Source: Epiperipatus broadwayi | Lineage: Eukaryota; Onychophora; Udeonychophora; Euonychophora; Peripatidae | Length of the DNA stretch: 64,000 bases | Assembly: GCA_028023455.1 (NCBI GenBank) | Contig: JAQFVV010012398.1 | Span: 4,362,682 to 4,426,681, forward strand | Direction: 5' to 3' | Shown here: piece by piece, positions 33,587-43,801 of the stretch | Position numbering within the stretch: the stretch's first letter is position 1 | Layout: each line of letters starts with the position of its first letter | Position numbers and translations under genes: made by a program | Notes under the pieces: model-generated | Told to the model about the DNA's origin: nothing | What the model saw: the letters and a program-made list of their open reading frames with translations, nothing else | Database searches by the model: none

Positions 33587-33693
33587 TTCAATATTTTCAG
33601 CATTTTATAATATTACTGTAATAGATCTTATGCAATAAAGAAGTTCATAATTCACTTAAAATCAGGATTTCTCCATTTTATATACACACATTA

Positions 33694-33982
33694 AATTTTA
33701 CAAGATTATAATGTAAATCTATTCAAACGTTATAGATATCTATACTATGCATGTTGTTGTTTTTGCATTTTAAATCACATTCTATTTTTGCTTTTAAAAA
33801 AAAGAGTACGTAATCAATTAATCATTTAGTGTCCACAAGTAATAAATTTTACAAGATTATAATGTAAATCTGTTCAAACGTTATGTATGTTGTTTTTGTA
33901 TTTTAAATCACGTTCTATTTTTGCTTTGTAAAAAAAGAGTACATAATCAATTAATCATTTAGTGTCCACAAGTTTATTTTTA
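33694..33982. repeat. Tandem duplication, ~150-bp unit
   Basis: Both units contain TTTTACAAGATTATAATGTA, TTCAAACGTTAT and CAATTAATCATTTAGTGTCC. High identity suggests a recent local duplication. Confidence 0.8.
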
Positions 33983-33995
33983 AAAGGAGAGTAAT

Positions 33996-34204
33996 AGTGG
34001 TGGGCACAATTAAATTTGACAATTAAAATCTGATTTTTAATTGTAATTAAAATTTAAAAATTACATAACATGATCTGAAATTAATGTCATATGAAATGAT
34101 GAAATTTGATTTTTAAATGGAATTGAAAATTAAAAAATTAAAGACAAAAATAAGAATTTAATTTTTAATGGTTAGTTTTAATTAAATTTTGTCCAACAGT
34201 GGTG
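33996..34204. mobile_element. hAT-like MITE candidate with 7-8 bp TSD
   Basis: AGTGGTG lies at 33996-34002 and 34198-34204. The ends inside read GGCACAATTAAATTT and its rough inverse AATTAAATTTTGTCC. The length of ~195 bp, AT-rich body and 7-8 bp duplication suit a hAT-type MITE, but the terminal repeats are imperfect. Confidence 0.4.
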
Positions 34205-34271
34205 AGTTGGTGTCTTTTTATTATCATAAGTCTAAGTTCTTATTTTTATTTTAAACTTTTAGTTTACCCTA

Positions 34272-34484
34272 ATGGAGAGGAAAAAACAACCAAGAAAATG
34301 AATTTCTTTGGAAACAAAAATTTCAATTTTAGATCACTTAGCAAAATTGGAAGGATCAACAGCAATTGGAAAATGCTTTAGTTTGGGCAAATTCACTATA
34401 AGACCAATTTTAAAAAATGAAGTTGGCACTAGTTGTATTTCCTCTTGTGACAAAACTGATGTCTCAAATAGCGATAATGATTAA
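34272..34484 (+). pseudogene. Pogo/Tigger transposase N-terminal HTH remnant
   Basis: The frame from ATG 34272 to TAA 34482 encodes a Lys-rich start, one stop (TGA 34299), then ISLETKISILDHLAK, GSTAIGKCF and FTIRPILKNE. The pattern L..K..IL..L..G.S...I...F.....T.R.I.KN is the CENP-B/Tigger-type helix-turn-helix. The DDE domain is missing and the frame closes soon after the HTH, so this could only have encoded a DNA-binding fragment. Confidence 0.65.
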
Positions 34485-35047
34485 AATACCATACATGTAT
34501 GAAAAAAATGTAAATTACGCATAAAAATATATTGTTTTGAATAAAATTAAATACTGTAGTTAATAAAAAAAATAAAAAAAGTTTGTCATGTATTAATTTT
34601 TTTCAAATTTGAAATTTTTTATTAGTCATATTTTATTTTCCTATTTTTTATGTGAATTTTAAAGTAATTTTACATTGTTGCTTTGCTTTTATGCATTTTT
34701 TGGAAAATTACAGTACATATCCCCCATTTTTTCAAGGTAAATTAAGTTTAATTTTGTGCGATTTCTTTTGTGCACATTTTCTGAGGAACCTATCTACCAC
34801 ATAAAATGAGACCCAGGTATATATATATTCTTGTTTAAGGAAAGGTAATTGATAATATCCAACCTGGTCTTTAAATTTCAATTAAATCCCATGTGCTATT
34901 GAATAAAACTTGTGATGATATTCGATTGTCTCTATCTTTTATCATTCTGATTTTTCTAAATAGAATCTTCAGAGGATCTATACAATTGGAATTGAAGAGA
35001 ATTTTACACCAAGTTAGCCATAAACTATTTATTGAAAAAGTGCACTT

Positions 35048-35461
35048 CTAATATTGGGAATAAACTCCCACTTTAATTCCTTGTATCAATGCAGGTATCA
35101 ATGAGCCTTTATGTTTATAAATTAAGCTAATAAATGTTCTACAGACTTGCAAATAACTGCATACACCAAAAATGTGTTCAATCATGTCTTCATCTCTGCA
35201 ATATAACCCACATATACCATCAATTGAAGTAAATCCATGGTTTCTTGTTAAAAAGCTTCCTGTAGGTAGGGTATTTAAATTTATCTTTATCAGGAAGTCA
35301 AAGTATTTTGGCTTCAGACCCCACCATCTGAACTTTTTCATGAGATTAAAGATTGTCATGTTAAGATTTGAATTAATTGGCACTATTGTTTTATGAATGA
35401 GATAATAAGCACCCCAGTATTGAAATTTTTGTGATTTTGATAGATTAGGAATTATGTTCAT
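35048..35461 (-). pseudogene. ORF2 C-terminal zinc-binding region
   Basis: A 137-codon open frame containing KYFDFLIKINLNTLPTGSFL and CGLYCRDEDMIEHIFGVC, i.e. C-x3-C-x7-H-x4-C followed by a hydrophobic block. This is the reverse-transcriptase-associated zinc-binding module at the ORF2 C-terminus of L1/Tx1-like elements. Confidence 0.7.
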
Positions 35462-35669
35462 TTTTAAAATTTTAAATAATAATTTCAGCCATCCGGAAAT
35501 TCATTGCTGGAGATGGGGTGTCTGTGGGATCAACATCAACTAAATAAAATTCTTGAGAGATAATATGATTCAGTCTTGAAATTATGTTGAAGGCCCGCTG
35601 GAGTCAAAACACCTTCAGTGAGTGCAGCCCAAGACCATAAATCTGGTAGGTGGGTGCATCTTCCTGAGG

Positions 35670-36373
35670 CTAATCACTACAGTCTTTCCCCCCACAGGAG
35701 CCTAGAATATAATCAATACCACAAATAAATTTAGCTGTGAAATTTAATAAATGGCATGAAGTAAGTAATCTCGGAAATAACATGTTCAAAAGAGCCATCT
35801 TGGAATAAAGAGACATATATACTTTCTGTAAAGAACCAACAATTCTGTTAGTTGCTAATATGATTGAATTTTGAACCTCCCTCTTCATTGCAAGCTGAAA
35901 GAGGTTGAATGCAAAGCCAAGAAATTTCTGCAGTTTGGCCATGAAGGGGAAGGGATGTTGCTTCCGGAGGATAGTCTCCATGCTGCCGATTTTTCAAGGT
36001 TGAAACTAAGCCCTGAATCCTTTGAAAAAGTGGACATAAGCTTCATGAGACCTGAAATGTACTTCCAAGAAGGCAGGAATATGGCTATATGATCCATGTA
36101 TGCAATTAGATAAATTTCTTTATTAATGTAAGAAATGAAGACTCCAGGAAGATTTTTCTCTATAGATTTCAAGAAAGAATTAATAAATAAAAGTGTATTT
36201 AAAGGGGAGCTCTGAGGAATAGATTTAGTAGGAATGAAAGACTCCATTAATTTATGATTTAAAGATATTGCAATTTTCCTATTAGAAAGTAGATTAGAAA
36301 TTATGTTGATTATCCCAGAATTAATGTCCATCTCAGCAAGGTCAAGTTCAATGATACCATAAGGGCATGGCAA
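35670..36373 (-). pseudogene. Reverse transcriptase core of ORF2
   Basis: Two overlapping minus-strand frames (36373-35885 and 35981-35670) carry IPQSSPLNTLLFIN, corresponding to G-I-P-Q-G-S-P-L-S-P-L-L-F, then the active-site block AYMDHIAIF in place of Y-A-D-D, then SGLSFNLEKSAAW and a palm/thumb region. Both Gly and catalytic Asp changes show loss of function. The N-terminal RT motifs are deleted. Confidence 0.7.
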
Positions 36374-36459
36374 TCAGAAAAGGCAACCAGAGATAAAGAC
36401 AGGTCAATGTAAAAATGCAAATCTAGGGAACAAAATAGAAGATCAATTAAGGTAGAGTG

Positions 36460-37000
36460 CTGTTTAGTATAGAAGGTGCATGCATCTAGAGAAAAGAAGT
36501 CCTATGCACACATCAAACACATTTAATAAATGTAAATATTTGCAGTTAAATTCATCATAACCAGTATTAAACCCCCGAAGCAGGAATGTAGGAAAAGGAT
36601 TGGCATTTAAAGCAATATTTATTAATTGTATAACATTGTAAACCAGTGAAACCTCTTTTTTAAGGTATAGAAAGATGACATTAAAATTATATGAACTTAA
36701 GTTGATCATGACAAAAATCTTATTTTTATTCAAAAGACTAATTTTAAAACTATTAAATGGAAAAGCATAAGGAATTAACATAGCAACTCCACCAGAGGGA
36801 TTGTTGGCTGTTGAAAAGTGGAATGATCCAAACTTGTGTAACTTTGCTAATAATACAGATTCTGATTTGAAATGAAGTTTGGTTTCTGCAAAGCATATCA
36901 CATTTGGAAAGCAAATTCATAACTAATGATCAATAGCATCAATTTTTTTTGCAGAGTTGAGTCCTAACACATTAACACCAGTCAATTTAAAATACATGAA
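36460..37000 (-). pseudogene. AP-endonuclease domain of ORF2
   Basis: Includes NSAKKIDAID, CFPNVICFAETKLHF (the ..I.C..ET. block with catalytic Glu), then SGGVAMLIPY. The DFN catalytic block is changed to RGFNTG, losing the Asp. This fits the EEP-fold nuclease that nicks target DNA. It is truncated: the final SDH block is reduced to SDCHAL near 36380. Confidence 0.65.
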
Positions 37001-37149
37001 TAAGCATAAACCAACAAGGAAACCCATAATAAAAATAGAAATAAATCTTTTTCAGCATCAAGTTTATCCTAAGAATCAATTATTGGATCTGTACTAATCA
37101 TGTTGATCTCTTCCTATAAAGGAATCTCAGATGAAGTATCCAGAACCCT

Positions 37150-38690
37150 ATCTATATCATCCCAGTGTCAAAGGAACAGGGTAGCAAAACGGGTTGAAGT
37201 AAATCAACTTTAAAAGAATCCTGAGGACAATCAGTCCACATAATATCTATGATCGATTCTTTACTGTTATGCTTGAGCTTCTTCTCTTTATTTCTTCTAG
37301 AGCCCAGCTCACTATCTGTGGAGCTTCTATTCACATCAGAAAGACTATTGGAATCTGTTGATGATGAAAGGACCTTTAACTTAATCCCATTACTTGAGGC
37401 ATTCCTCTTAGTCTTTAGCTGCTGTGTTGATATTTCTTCAGGAAATGTGGAGTCATACTCCAAACCTGTCTCCAAAGATTTAGATTTGTTAAGTATTTTT
37501 ATCTTGTGAAGCAGAGTTCAACAAGTCATAAGAATTTTTAGTGGATGCTTGTACTGTGTTAGAGTCAATAATTTATATTAAGAGAGACCCCACTATATCT
37601 TGTGAATCAAACATCAGCAGTTCGGTTGTGTGCAAGCTTGTCTGAAGTTTGTCAGTGGAATATCCATCTTGATTGATAGAAGTATTATTTGGTTTGCACT
37701 TATGAAATTTTGTTTTTTTGATATGATATTTATTACAAAAACGATTTGGGCAATTACTCACTATGTGGGTCCACATCTTACATAAGAAACATTGTGATGG
37801 TACACCTCTAAAGGATAATTGGGGCTGATTTACTGTAATGGATGGTTGGTATAGAAATGGGAACTATTCCTTTGAAGAGAGACAGTTTGTAAGCACAGGG
37901 CGACTAGCATTATTCATTAAGATATAAGTAAAATCCTTAACAGTAACAAGTGGCCTCAATAAGCTTTGTAAATTCTGTTGCTCAAAGTTTATGTAACAGT
38001 TTTTAATTTGGCCTTCCAGAACTCTAGGTCTGTTTAATCCACTATAACAACTATCTTATCACCACAAAACTTCAATTCCTTCTGTAAAATTTCCTTTTGC
38101 CATATACTATGCCACTCAATCATGATGTATCTGTTATTTGTATGATTTAACACCTTGTGTATATGTTGCTAATAACCTGTTGATTCAATTTGATAACAAA
38201 ATTTTTGTATTGGAAAAGGAAAAAGATTTTTGAATTTATCTGTAACAGCTAATATAAGAGTTTTCTCATTATGATAAAAAGCAAAAGAAGTGAGTAGCTG
38301 CTGTGGGATAGATTGATTAAAGTCTCTAATGAGCTCATTGATTTGGAGATCATCCATACCCACATATTGAAATAATTATTGTCATCACAATATCATCTTT
38401 ATCATATCTTCATCACATGAATCATAACTGAGCAATTCATATTTAACTGAATTTGTATTAACAAATTGAGATTTAATATCTGAGCTCTTTGATTGAACAC
38501 TATATTGATATATAAAGGATTTGCAATTTTATGTTTCTGTGCAAGATTCCTTATACTTTTATCATTTGTATTCTTTAGAACATCACTGTTAAGTAAATTA
38601 CAATCAAAATCGGTGTTATTAGTGCTTATTTGTCTAGAAAAACTTCTTATATATATATATTTTTTGTACTTTTTACAGGCCAATGATAGC
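37150..38690 (-). pseudogene. ORF1 (nucleic-acid-binding) of the L1/Tx1-like element
   Basis: Begins near ATG 38683 (MACKKYKKYIYIRSF). It continues through FPFPIQKFCYQIES and includes the zinc knuckle CFLCKMWTHIVSNC at 37795-37750, which fits C-x2-C-x4-H-x4-C, followed by a second Cys/His cluster (FCNKYH ... FHKC). A Ser/Lys-rich tail (37475-37152) with the SSSTDSNSLSDVNRSSTDSE block closes it. ORF1 products of this clade coat the RNA. Broken into at least four open pieces by stops and shifts. Confidence 0.65.
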
Positions 38691-39144
38691 AGATTACTTT
38701 TTTTAATATTTATTGTTTATGTGAAAATTATAAAATCTGTAATAAATTGCTATATTTTGGACAAATCTTAAAAGAACATCCTAAATAAACAGGGAGAAGC
38801 AGCACAGTATATATACAGGACACAATCCTGACTTAAGTGTGGAGATTTTTAAATGATGTGATTATTGTTAGTTTATAGCTTAGGGTTATTAGTGAACTAC
38901 CACTGAATTTTTGATGAATTTATCAGGTGCAAAAAAATTTCTGTAAAAGAAAAATAAACTCATCCAATCTGATGGTATTGAGAAAAGAAATATTATACTT
39001 TTCTTAAGGCAAAATATGACTTCTAAAAAATATGTTTACACTTGTGTATTAAGCTTCAATTCTAAGATCATTTTGTTCCACATTTTCAAAAGACAATATC
39101 AAGCAAGTGGATCTCCACCAATCAGAAATATATTATTAGTATAC

Positions 39145-39325
39145 ACAGAGGCTAAATTCTCCATACAGTAACGCCACCAGTGTAAGCCAGAATAATCTAT
39201 GGATGCAAGAAGGTTTGTGCATAAAATCCCTATCTAGTGCCTATTCATCCAATATCTCCTGACTACTTTCTAGCTTCTGGCTTTCATCAGTGAGGAGCCT
39301 TGGATCTGAGAGCTTTCTGGCTTCT
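39145..39325 (-). mobile_element. Family C arm joined to a hammerhead family D fragment
   Basis: 39155-39225 matches the family C arm in reverse (AATTCTCCATACAGTA, ATGGATGCAAGAAGG, TTGTGCATAAAATC). 39225-39320 continues as family D (CTAGTGCCTATTCATCCAAT, CATCAGTGAGGAGCCTTGG). The joining suggests that C and D are modules of one larger repeat. Confidence 0.55.
39250..39297 (-). ncRNA. Hammerhead-like motif D3
   Basis: Minus strand: core CTGATGA (39290-39284), stem II region AAGCCAGAAGCTA (39283-39271) where AGC pairs with GCT but the closing A/A does not, core GAA (39270-39268), minimal stem III A-GTAG-T, cleavage triplet GTC ending at 39261, then AGGAG able to pair with CTCCT upstream. All invariant bases are present, but the stem II closing mismatch and weak proximal stem I make function uncertain. 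Confidence 0.45.
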
Positions 39326-39895
39326 TTATTGTCTTATAAAATAAACAAAACATTTATTCAATAAAATAAAAAAATTTAGTAACTGAATTAAAAAGAGACT
39401 TTCAGAAAAATATAAATTATTTAAAATTTGGCTCTTCTCAATATTGTTTGAAAGACATCTTCCTAGTACCTAAATTTCAAATTACCTCTTTATTTCCCTT
39501 TAAAAATAAGATCTAAAACTTATCATATAAAAATAAAGCTATCCTATTTTGAAATAAAATACTAGTTTTCTACTTCACCTTTGAGTAGTAAGTAATTTAA
39601 ATTGCGCTTTATGCAAAAAAATGAAGCTTGTCTAAAATATTATTAAAGAGTTATATGGCTAAGCGCTTTCAAATATAACATTTTAAACTAATGCTTTTAT
39701 AAATATAAAACTATAAATTAATAAATATTATTTTTTTAATTGTATGTGCCATCTACAGACAAGCATAAAAACGAAAATATAGATTTACCAGAATTAAAAT
39801 GAAATCATTCAATGCAAAATTGCACCAAATTCTTCAGCTTTTGGTCAATCTGCTGCTGCAATATTATTTGGTAATTTTTTTTTCATATGTCATAT
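39326..39895. other. AT-rich intergenic sequence
   Basis: No gene or strong repeat recognised. Confidence 0.5.
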
Positions 39896-39898
39896 AAT

Positions 39899-39992
39899 CG
39901 GCCGGGAGGCAAACCCGCAGCAACCGTCTGCAACCAACTGCTTGCTTGCAAGGCAGCTGCGCTGACCTCTTGGCTAACAACGCTTGACTATT
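39899..39992 (-). repeat. tRNA-derived SINE fragment 1
   Basis: Minus strand: TAGTCAAGCGTTGTTAGCC, AGAGGTCAGC (A-box-like), an anticodon-arm-like GCTGCCTTGCAAGCA with loop CTTGCAA, and GGTTTGCCTCCCGGC (degenerate B box). The leader AGTCAAGC.TTG and the AGAGGTCAGC block are shared with the copy at 53039. An enlarged variable region and broken acceptor stem show that this is not a functional tRNA gene. Confidence 0.6.
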
Positions 39993-40484
39993 TTGTCCAG
40001 ATAAAAATGACTTATTGAAAAATAATATTATATATAATAAATAAAATTAGAAATTACTATAATAAAAATTTTATTATATTTCCACTTGCTTTTTATTCTC
40101 AGAAATTTTTCATTATACTGTACTTATGTCAGAAGTGTGTGCGAATATTGGTATAATTTAAATATTGTAATTATATATTTATATGAAAGTACTGTAATTT
40201 TCTTTTCTGTTTAAAAATGCTTTTCATTTCTTTTCAGATTGATTTAATTATATTAAAGAAATAGTAACCCATTAGAAAAATTTATTTAGGTGTAGTTGTT
40301 TTTTAGACAACTTGTATTAACTTTTTTTGAAACAAATCTCTTAATTTTTTTTTTTGCTTCTAACAACAATGCATTTTTATTCAAATGGGTTTTTTTTAAA
40401 AAGAAATTTTTGAAATTTTCTTTTATCTAATGCATTTTTAATAACCATTTATATTTTAAAATATTCGATACTATTTTTCTCTTT

Positions 40485-40575
40485 ATATATGCATGTATAT
40501 ATTTATGAATGTATGTGTGTAAGTATGTAGTGCATGTATGTATTTACACATTTATCTATCTATCTATGTATGTCT
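40485..40575. repeat. Degenerate ATGT/TATC microsatellite
   Basis: GTATATATTTATGAATGTAT, GTATGTAGTGCATGTATGTA and a TCTATCTATCTATG run follow each other. Simple-sequence DNA. Confidence 0.7.
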
Positions 40576-40799
40576 GTCTTTTTCTTCTACTTCTTAACTA
40601 AATCATCAATTAAGGTATTTTAAAAAAATGTGTGAATGATATTTTTTAGATATTTACAATCATAGTACTTAAATAGAAGGCCCTATAAAATCATCAGCTA
40701 AGACAGTCAGTGATTGCTGAAACCAAGTTGCTATAGGTATTTTGATTGCGAATATCCAGGTTGTCATTCAATGATGGTGATCCTCTTAATTAGCTATCT

Positions 40800-42130
40800 T
40801 CAACTATAGAACATTTACAAGTGAAAGAAATTACATAAAGTAGAAGAATTATCTAATATTAAATGAGACATTGTTGAACTTTGTGAAGTTATAATAAAAG
40901 GGAAGAGACATTTGACTTGAAAAATGAATGTATACTTCACTACAAAGGCATAAATATTGGAAGGATATAAATATACCACACAAAGTGGCAAGATTAATTA
41001 TTTAATTTAATGGAAGATACAAAATACAGATAACTCAAGTTTATGCCTTAAAAGTTATTATTGTGATAAATGAAGCAACATTTTGAAATTGGCATGGAAG
41101 ACTTTAATGCTGAAATTGGAAAATGATTTTAAAATGAAACTGTTTATGGTGACAAAATTGAAAAAGGATATACACCTGTGGAATTCATAGTTTTTACTAT
41201 AAATTATGAATTATTTCTTTAAGAAGAATGCTAAATGGAAATGGACATGAAAAATCCACATGAAAATAGAATAGAATTGGATTACATTTTGACTAGCAGA
41301 AAATATGCATATTAAGATTGTAATATTCTTAATGAATTGAAAACAAAAAATAATCATCAATTATTGCATGACTTGATATTTTTAACATTTACAACCACCC
41401 CAATAAATATAAATTAGAATTTGCTAATAATTTAAAATATTCATAGTTTGGAATATGGTTCAAACTTCACAGAGATCAATAAGAAGATAAGTGATCATTT
41501 AGTACTGAAAAAAAAATAAACTAGTTTTTTTTTAAAAAAATCCAGAAATTCAACAGTAAATTTTTAATTGAAGCAAAATAATGTATGAAAAAAAAAAAAG
41601 AAATATAAAAATATTTAAAACTATTCCACTTAAAAGAAGTGAATATTTAAGAGTTCTGTAAAACAGAAAGCAAAAGAGATAGTGACACAAAAAAAGAATA
41701 AGTATAAAATAGAGAAAAGTTAGAGAAAAGAAAATTTCAAAAGTATAAAATAATATATTGGTATTGAAAAAAAAATTATTTAAGAAATAAAAAAAAAAGA
41801 AAATTATTATTAAAAAGAGAGATGTATAAAAAATTATATAGTAATAAAGAACAAGAAAACAAACTATTCCCTACAATTATTACATCTTCTGAATTGCTTA
41901 TCATTTTAAATAGAGAAGTGAAACATACAATTGAATCTAAGAAGGTAAAACACCAGCAAATAATAAAATTGGTGAAGACATCGATAAATTATTGGCAAAA
42001 TTATATAATGAAGCTAAATGATCAAGATGAATCAAATGATTTGAAGACTAATAAAGAACAGAAATTACAGATATAACAATCTTCTATCAGTTTTACACAG
42101 AATCTTTATATAATTATAACTCAACTCCAG
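40800..42130 (+). pseudogene. RTE-like non-LTR retrotransposon fossil
   Basis: Plus-strand frames, broken by many stops and shifts, give DIVELCEV (40870-40895), ITQVYA (41028-41050), GMEDFNAEIG (41094-41125, the catalytic D-F-N block), GYTPVEF, then NRIELDYILTSRKYAY (41268-41310), a typical RTE-clade endonuclease series. An 84-codon frame (41822-42076) begins YKKLYSNKEQENKLFP and continues with L.REVKHTIES, matching the region just before the RT of RTE elements. RT itself is missing or unrecognisable. Directly followed by hammerhead repeat A3. Confidence 0.65.
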
Positions 42131-42182
42131 TGAACTTTGAATTCAAATAAAATAAAAAAACAAGCTTTATTTAAAAATAGTT

Positions 42183-42425
42183 TTAGCCTGTCCATTAAAA
42201 TTTGAAGATTTGCTATTTTAATATAAACCAATAACTAATTATATATATATGGGGGGAGGGGGAGATGATAATCTGTGCCAACTGATGAGTGCTGGAAGTG
42301 CATGAAATACATCTTTTTCACATATGTGTGGTCATGTGTATTAGTTGTATGAGATAGAGTGGATAACTGAAGGAAACTTGAAAGTCGGCATTCAAATCCC
42401 TAGAATTACATATAAACTCTAAGTA
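42183..42425 (+). mobile_element. Hammerhead repeat family A, copy A3
   Basis: Starts GCCTGTCCATTAAAAT (42187) and carries TTTGCTATTTTAATATA, GGAGATGATAATC, the hammerhead core, and GAGATAGAGTGGATAACTGA. It ends near ATTCAAATCCCTAG. It lies immediately downstream of the RTE-like fossil. Confidence 0.65.
42266..42312 (+). ncRNA. Hammerhead ribozyme A3, 3' strand of stem I deleted
   Basis: CCAA (42278-42281), CTGATGA (42282-42288), stem II GTGC (42289-42292) with GCAT (42300-42303), GAA (42304-42306) and ATACAT (42307-42312) are intact. The following ATTGG-GATTAT block is missing, so stem I cannot close and the cleavage site is lost. Confidence 0.65.
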
Positions 42426-42723
42426 CATAAATTATACTTGTATTCAAATATTCTTTGTAAAGTAAATAATAGTCATAGATACCAATAAAGTGAAAAAACA
42501 GAGATGATTTGGAAGTATCTTGCTTATGGTCCAATAGATAACATTCTACATAAACATAATAGAGTGTATAAATAGTCAAAATAAGAGTCATATATCACAT
42601 GACTCTATGTCTTAAGCCTGTCAGTTATAAACAATGAGGATTGCCAATTCCTCTATAAGCTTTATGATAAATGCTTAGCCATAGCCAGCACTTAAAATAT
42701 CTCTATCAGGAACCTCTCCTCAA

Positions 42724-42766
42724 ACCCCAGACCATGGTTTTGTGCTTTGGCACTCCTCAGAGAGGT
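42724..42766 (-). ncRNA. Hammerhead ribozyme B1 (G12 changed to A)
   Basis: Minus strand: ACCTCT stem I strand (42766-42761), core CTGAGGA (42760-42754), stem II GTGC/GCAC with loop CAAA (42753-42742), then AAA where GAA is expected, palindromic stem III ACCATGGT (42738-42731) and C at the cleavage site. Stem II is perfect, but the G-to-A change in the core should inactivate it. Confidence 0.7.
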
Positions 42767-43143
42767 ATCAGGATAGGTTCAGACACTAGATCTAAAAGTA
42801 CCAACCCAAAGCCAAGCACTTATCTAAAAGTTATCTATTGAGTGAAAAATCTGAAATTTACAGACATCTACATGTCTTCAAACCCAGCTATCCAACTCAA
42901 ATAGCTATATGGAGCTGATAGAACTTCAGCGATACCATATATTAGTAGTCTTAGCAATATAAAATTGCATAAGACTTATGGCAGAGACTATAAATAGTCA
43001 AAATAAGAATCATATCACATGACCCTATCTCTTAAGCTTGTAAGTTATAAACAATGAGGATTGCCAATTCCTCTACAAGCTTTATGATAAATGCTTAACC
43101 AGAGCCAGCACTTAAAATATCTCTGTCAGGAACCCCTCCCCAA

Positions 43144-43178
43144 ACCCCTGACCCTGGTTTCGTGCTCTTCAGAGAGGT
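43144..43178 (-). ncRNA. Hammerhead ribozyme B2 (stem II deleted)
   Basis: Minus strand: stem I ACCTCT (43178-43173) can pair with AGGGGT (43149-43144) over six positions. GAA, stem III ACC/GGT and the GTC cleavage triplet are present, but eight bases of stem II and its loop are missing. Confidence 0.65.
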
Positions 43179-43650
43179 GTCAGGGTAGATTCAGACACTA
43201 GATCTAAAAGTACCAACCCAAAGACAAGCACTTATCTAAAAGTTATCTATTGAGTGGAAAATCTGAAAATTACAGACATCTACATGTCTTCAAACCCAGC
43301 TATCCAACTCAAATAGCTATATGGGGCTGATAGATCTTTAGCCATACCATATATTAGTAGTCTTAGCAATATAAAATTGCATAAAACTTATGGAAGAGAC
43401 TATAAATAGTCAAAATAAAAGTCATATAGTCTCTGCCATAAGTCTTATGCAATTTTGTATTGCTAAGACTACTAATATATGGTATGGCTGAAGATCTATC
43501 AGCCCCATATAGCTATTTGAGTTGGATAGCTGGTTTTGAAAACATGTAGATGTCTGTAAATTTCAGATTTTCCACTCAATAGATAACTTTTAGATAAGTG
43601 CTTGATTTTGGGTTGGTACTTTTAGATCTAGTGTCTGAACCTACCCTGAC

Positions 43651-43693
43651 ACCTCTCTGAGGAGTACTAAAGCACGAAATTATGGTCAGGTGC
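43651..43693 (+). ncRNA. Hammerhead ribozyme B3 (core intact)
   Basis: Plus strand: ACCTCT (43651-43656), core CTGAGGA (43657-43663), stem II GTAC/GCAC with loop TAAA (43664-43675; one mismatch), GAA (43676-43678), short stem III ATT/GGT (43679-43686), GTC cleavage triplet ending at 43687. The 3' strand of stem I (AGGTGC) is partly mispaired. Combining the three copies, each defect is private, so the ancestral unit had a complete hammerhead. Confidence 0.75.
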
Positions 43694-43801
43694 TTGGGGA
43701 GGGGTTCCTGACAGAGATATTTTAAGTGCTGGCTCTGGCTAAGCATTTATCATAAAGCTTGTAGAGGAACTGGCAATCCTCATTGTTTATAATAGAGTGT
43801 A

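Larger units (their letters stand above)
33364..34817 (+). mobile_element. Pogo/Tigger-like TIR element, internally deleted
   Basis: CCTGGGTCTCGTTTTATGCG (33364-33383) is inverted at 34798-34817 (18 of 20 match). The subterminal GCGAATTT and GTGCGATTT repeats are typical of pogo/Tigger ends. Near the middle is a remnant of the transposase DNA-binding domain (separate entry). At ~1.45 kb, and without a DDE domain, it is a non-autonomous derivative. Smaller repeats have inserted into or duplicated within its left half. Confidence 0.65.
34990..38690 (-). mobile_element. L1/Tx1-like non-LTR retrotransposon, decayed
   Basis: Minus-strand order: ORF1 (38683 to ~37150) with a CCHC zinc knuckle; ORF2 apurinic-type endonuclease (37000-36460); a junction near 36370 where the endonuclease end meets the middle of the reverse transcriptase; RT core (36370-35670); and a C-terminal CCHC region (35461-35048). 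This arrangement and the C-terminal FDFLIKI..NTLPTG..L block are characteristic of L1-clade elements, particularly Tx1-like. Stops, frameshifts and the central deletion make it inactive. Plus-strand frames in the interval are shadows. Confidence 0.8.
42556..43801. mobile_element. Hammerhead family B composite: two direct units plus inverted unit, 13-bp TSD
   Basis: ATAATAGAGTGTA flanks the block at 42556-42568 and 43789-43801. Unit 1 (42569-~42988) and unit 2 (~42989-43420) are highly similar head-to-tail copies with a period of about 425 bp. 43424-43788 is a third copy in inverted orientation, shorter than a full unit. Each holds a hammerhead core (separate entries). No open frame. The copies are far more alike than most repeats in the window, so the insertion is relatively young. 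Confidence 0.85.

Noticed and set aside
35172-37509. Plus-strand open frames at 35172, 35871 and 37249
   Set aside because: Shadows of the minus-strand L1/Tx1-like ORFs.
39899-39992. Functional tRNA-Ala gene on the minus strand
   Set aside because: Broken acceptor stem and oversized variable region.
42569-43788. CRISPR array or satellite
   Set aside because: Units are ~425 bp with an inverted copy and a TSD in an animal genome, so this is a retroelement-type insertion and not a spaced short-repeat array.
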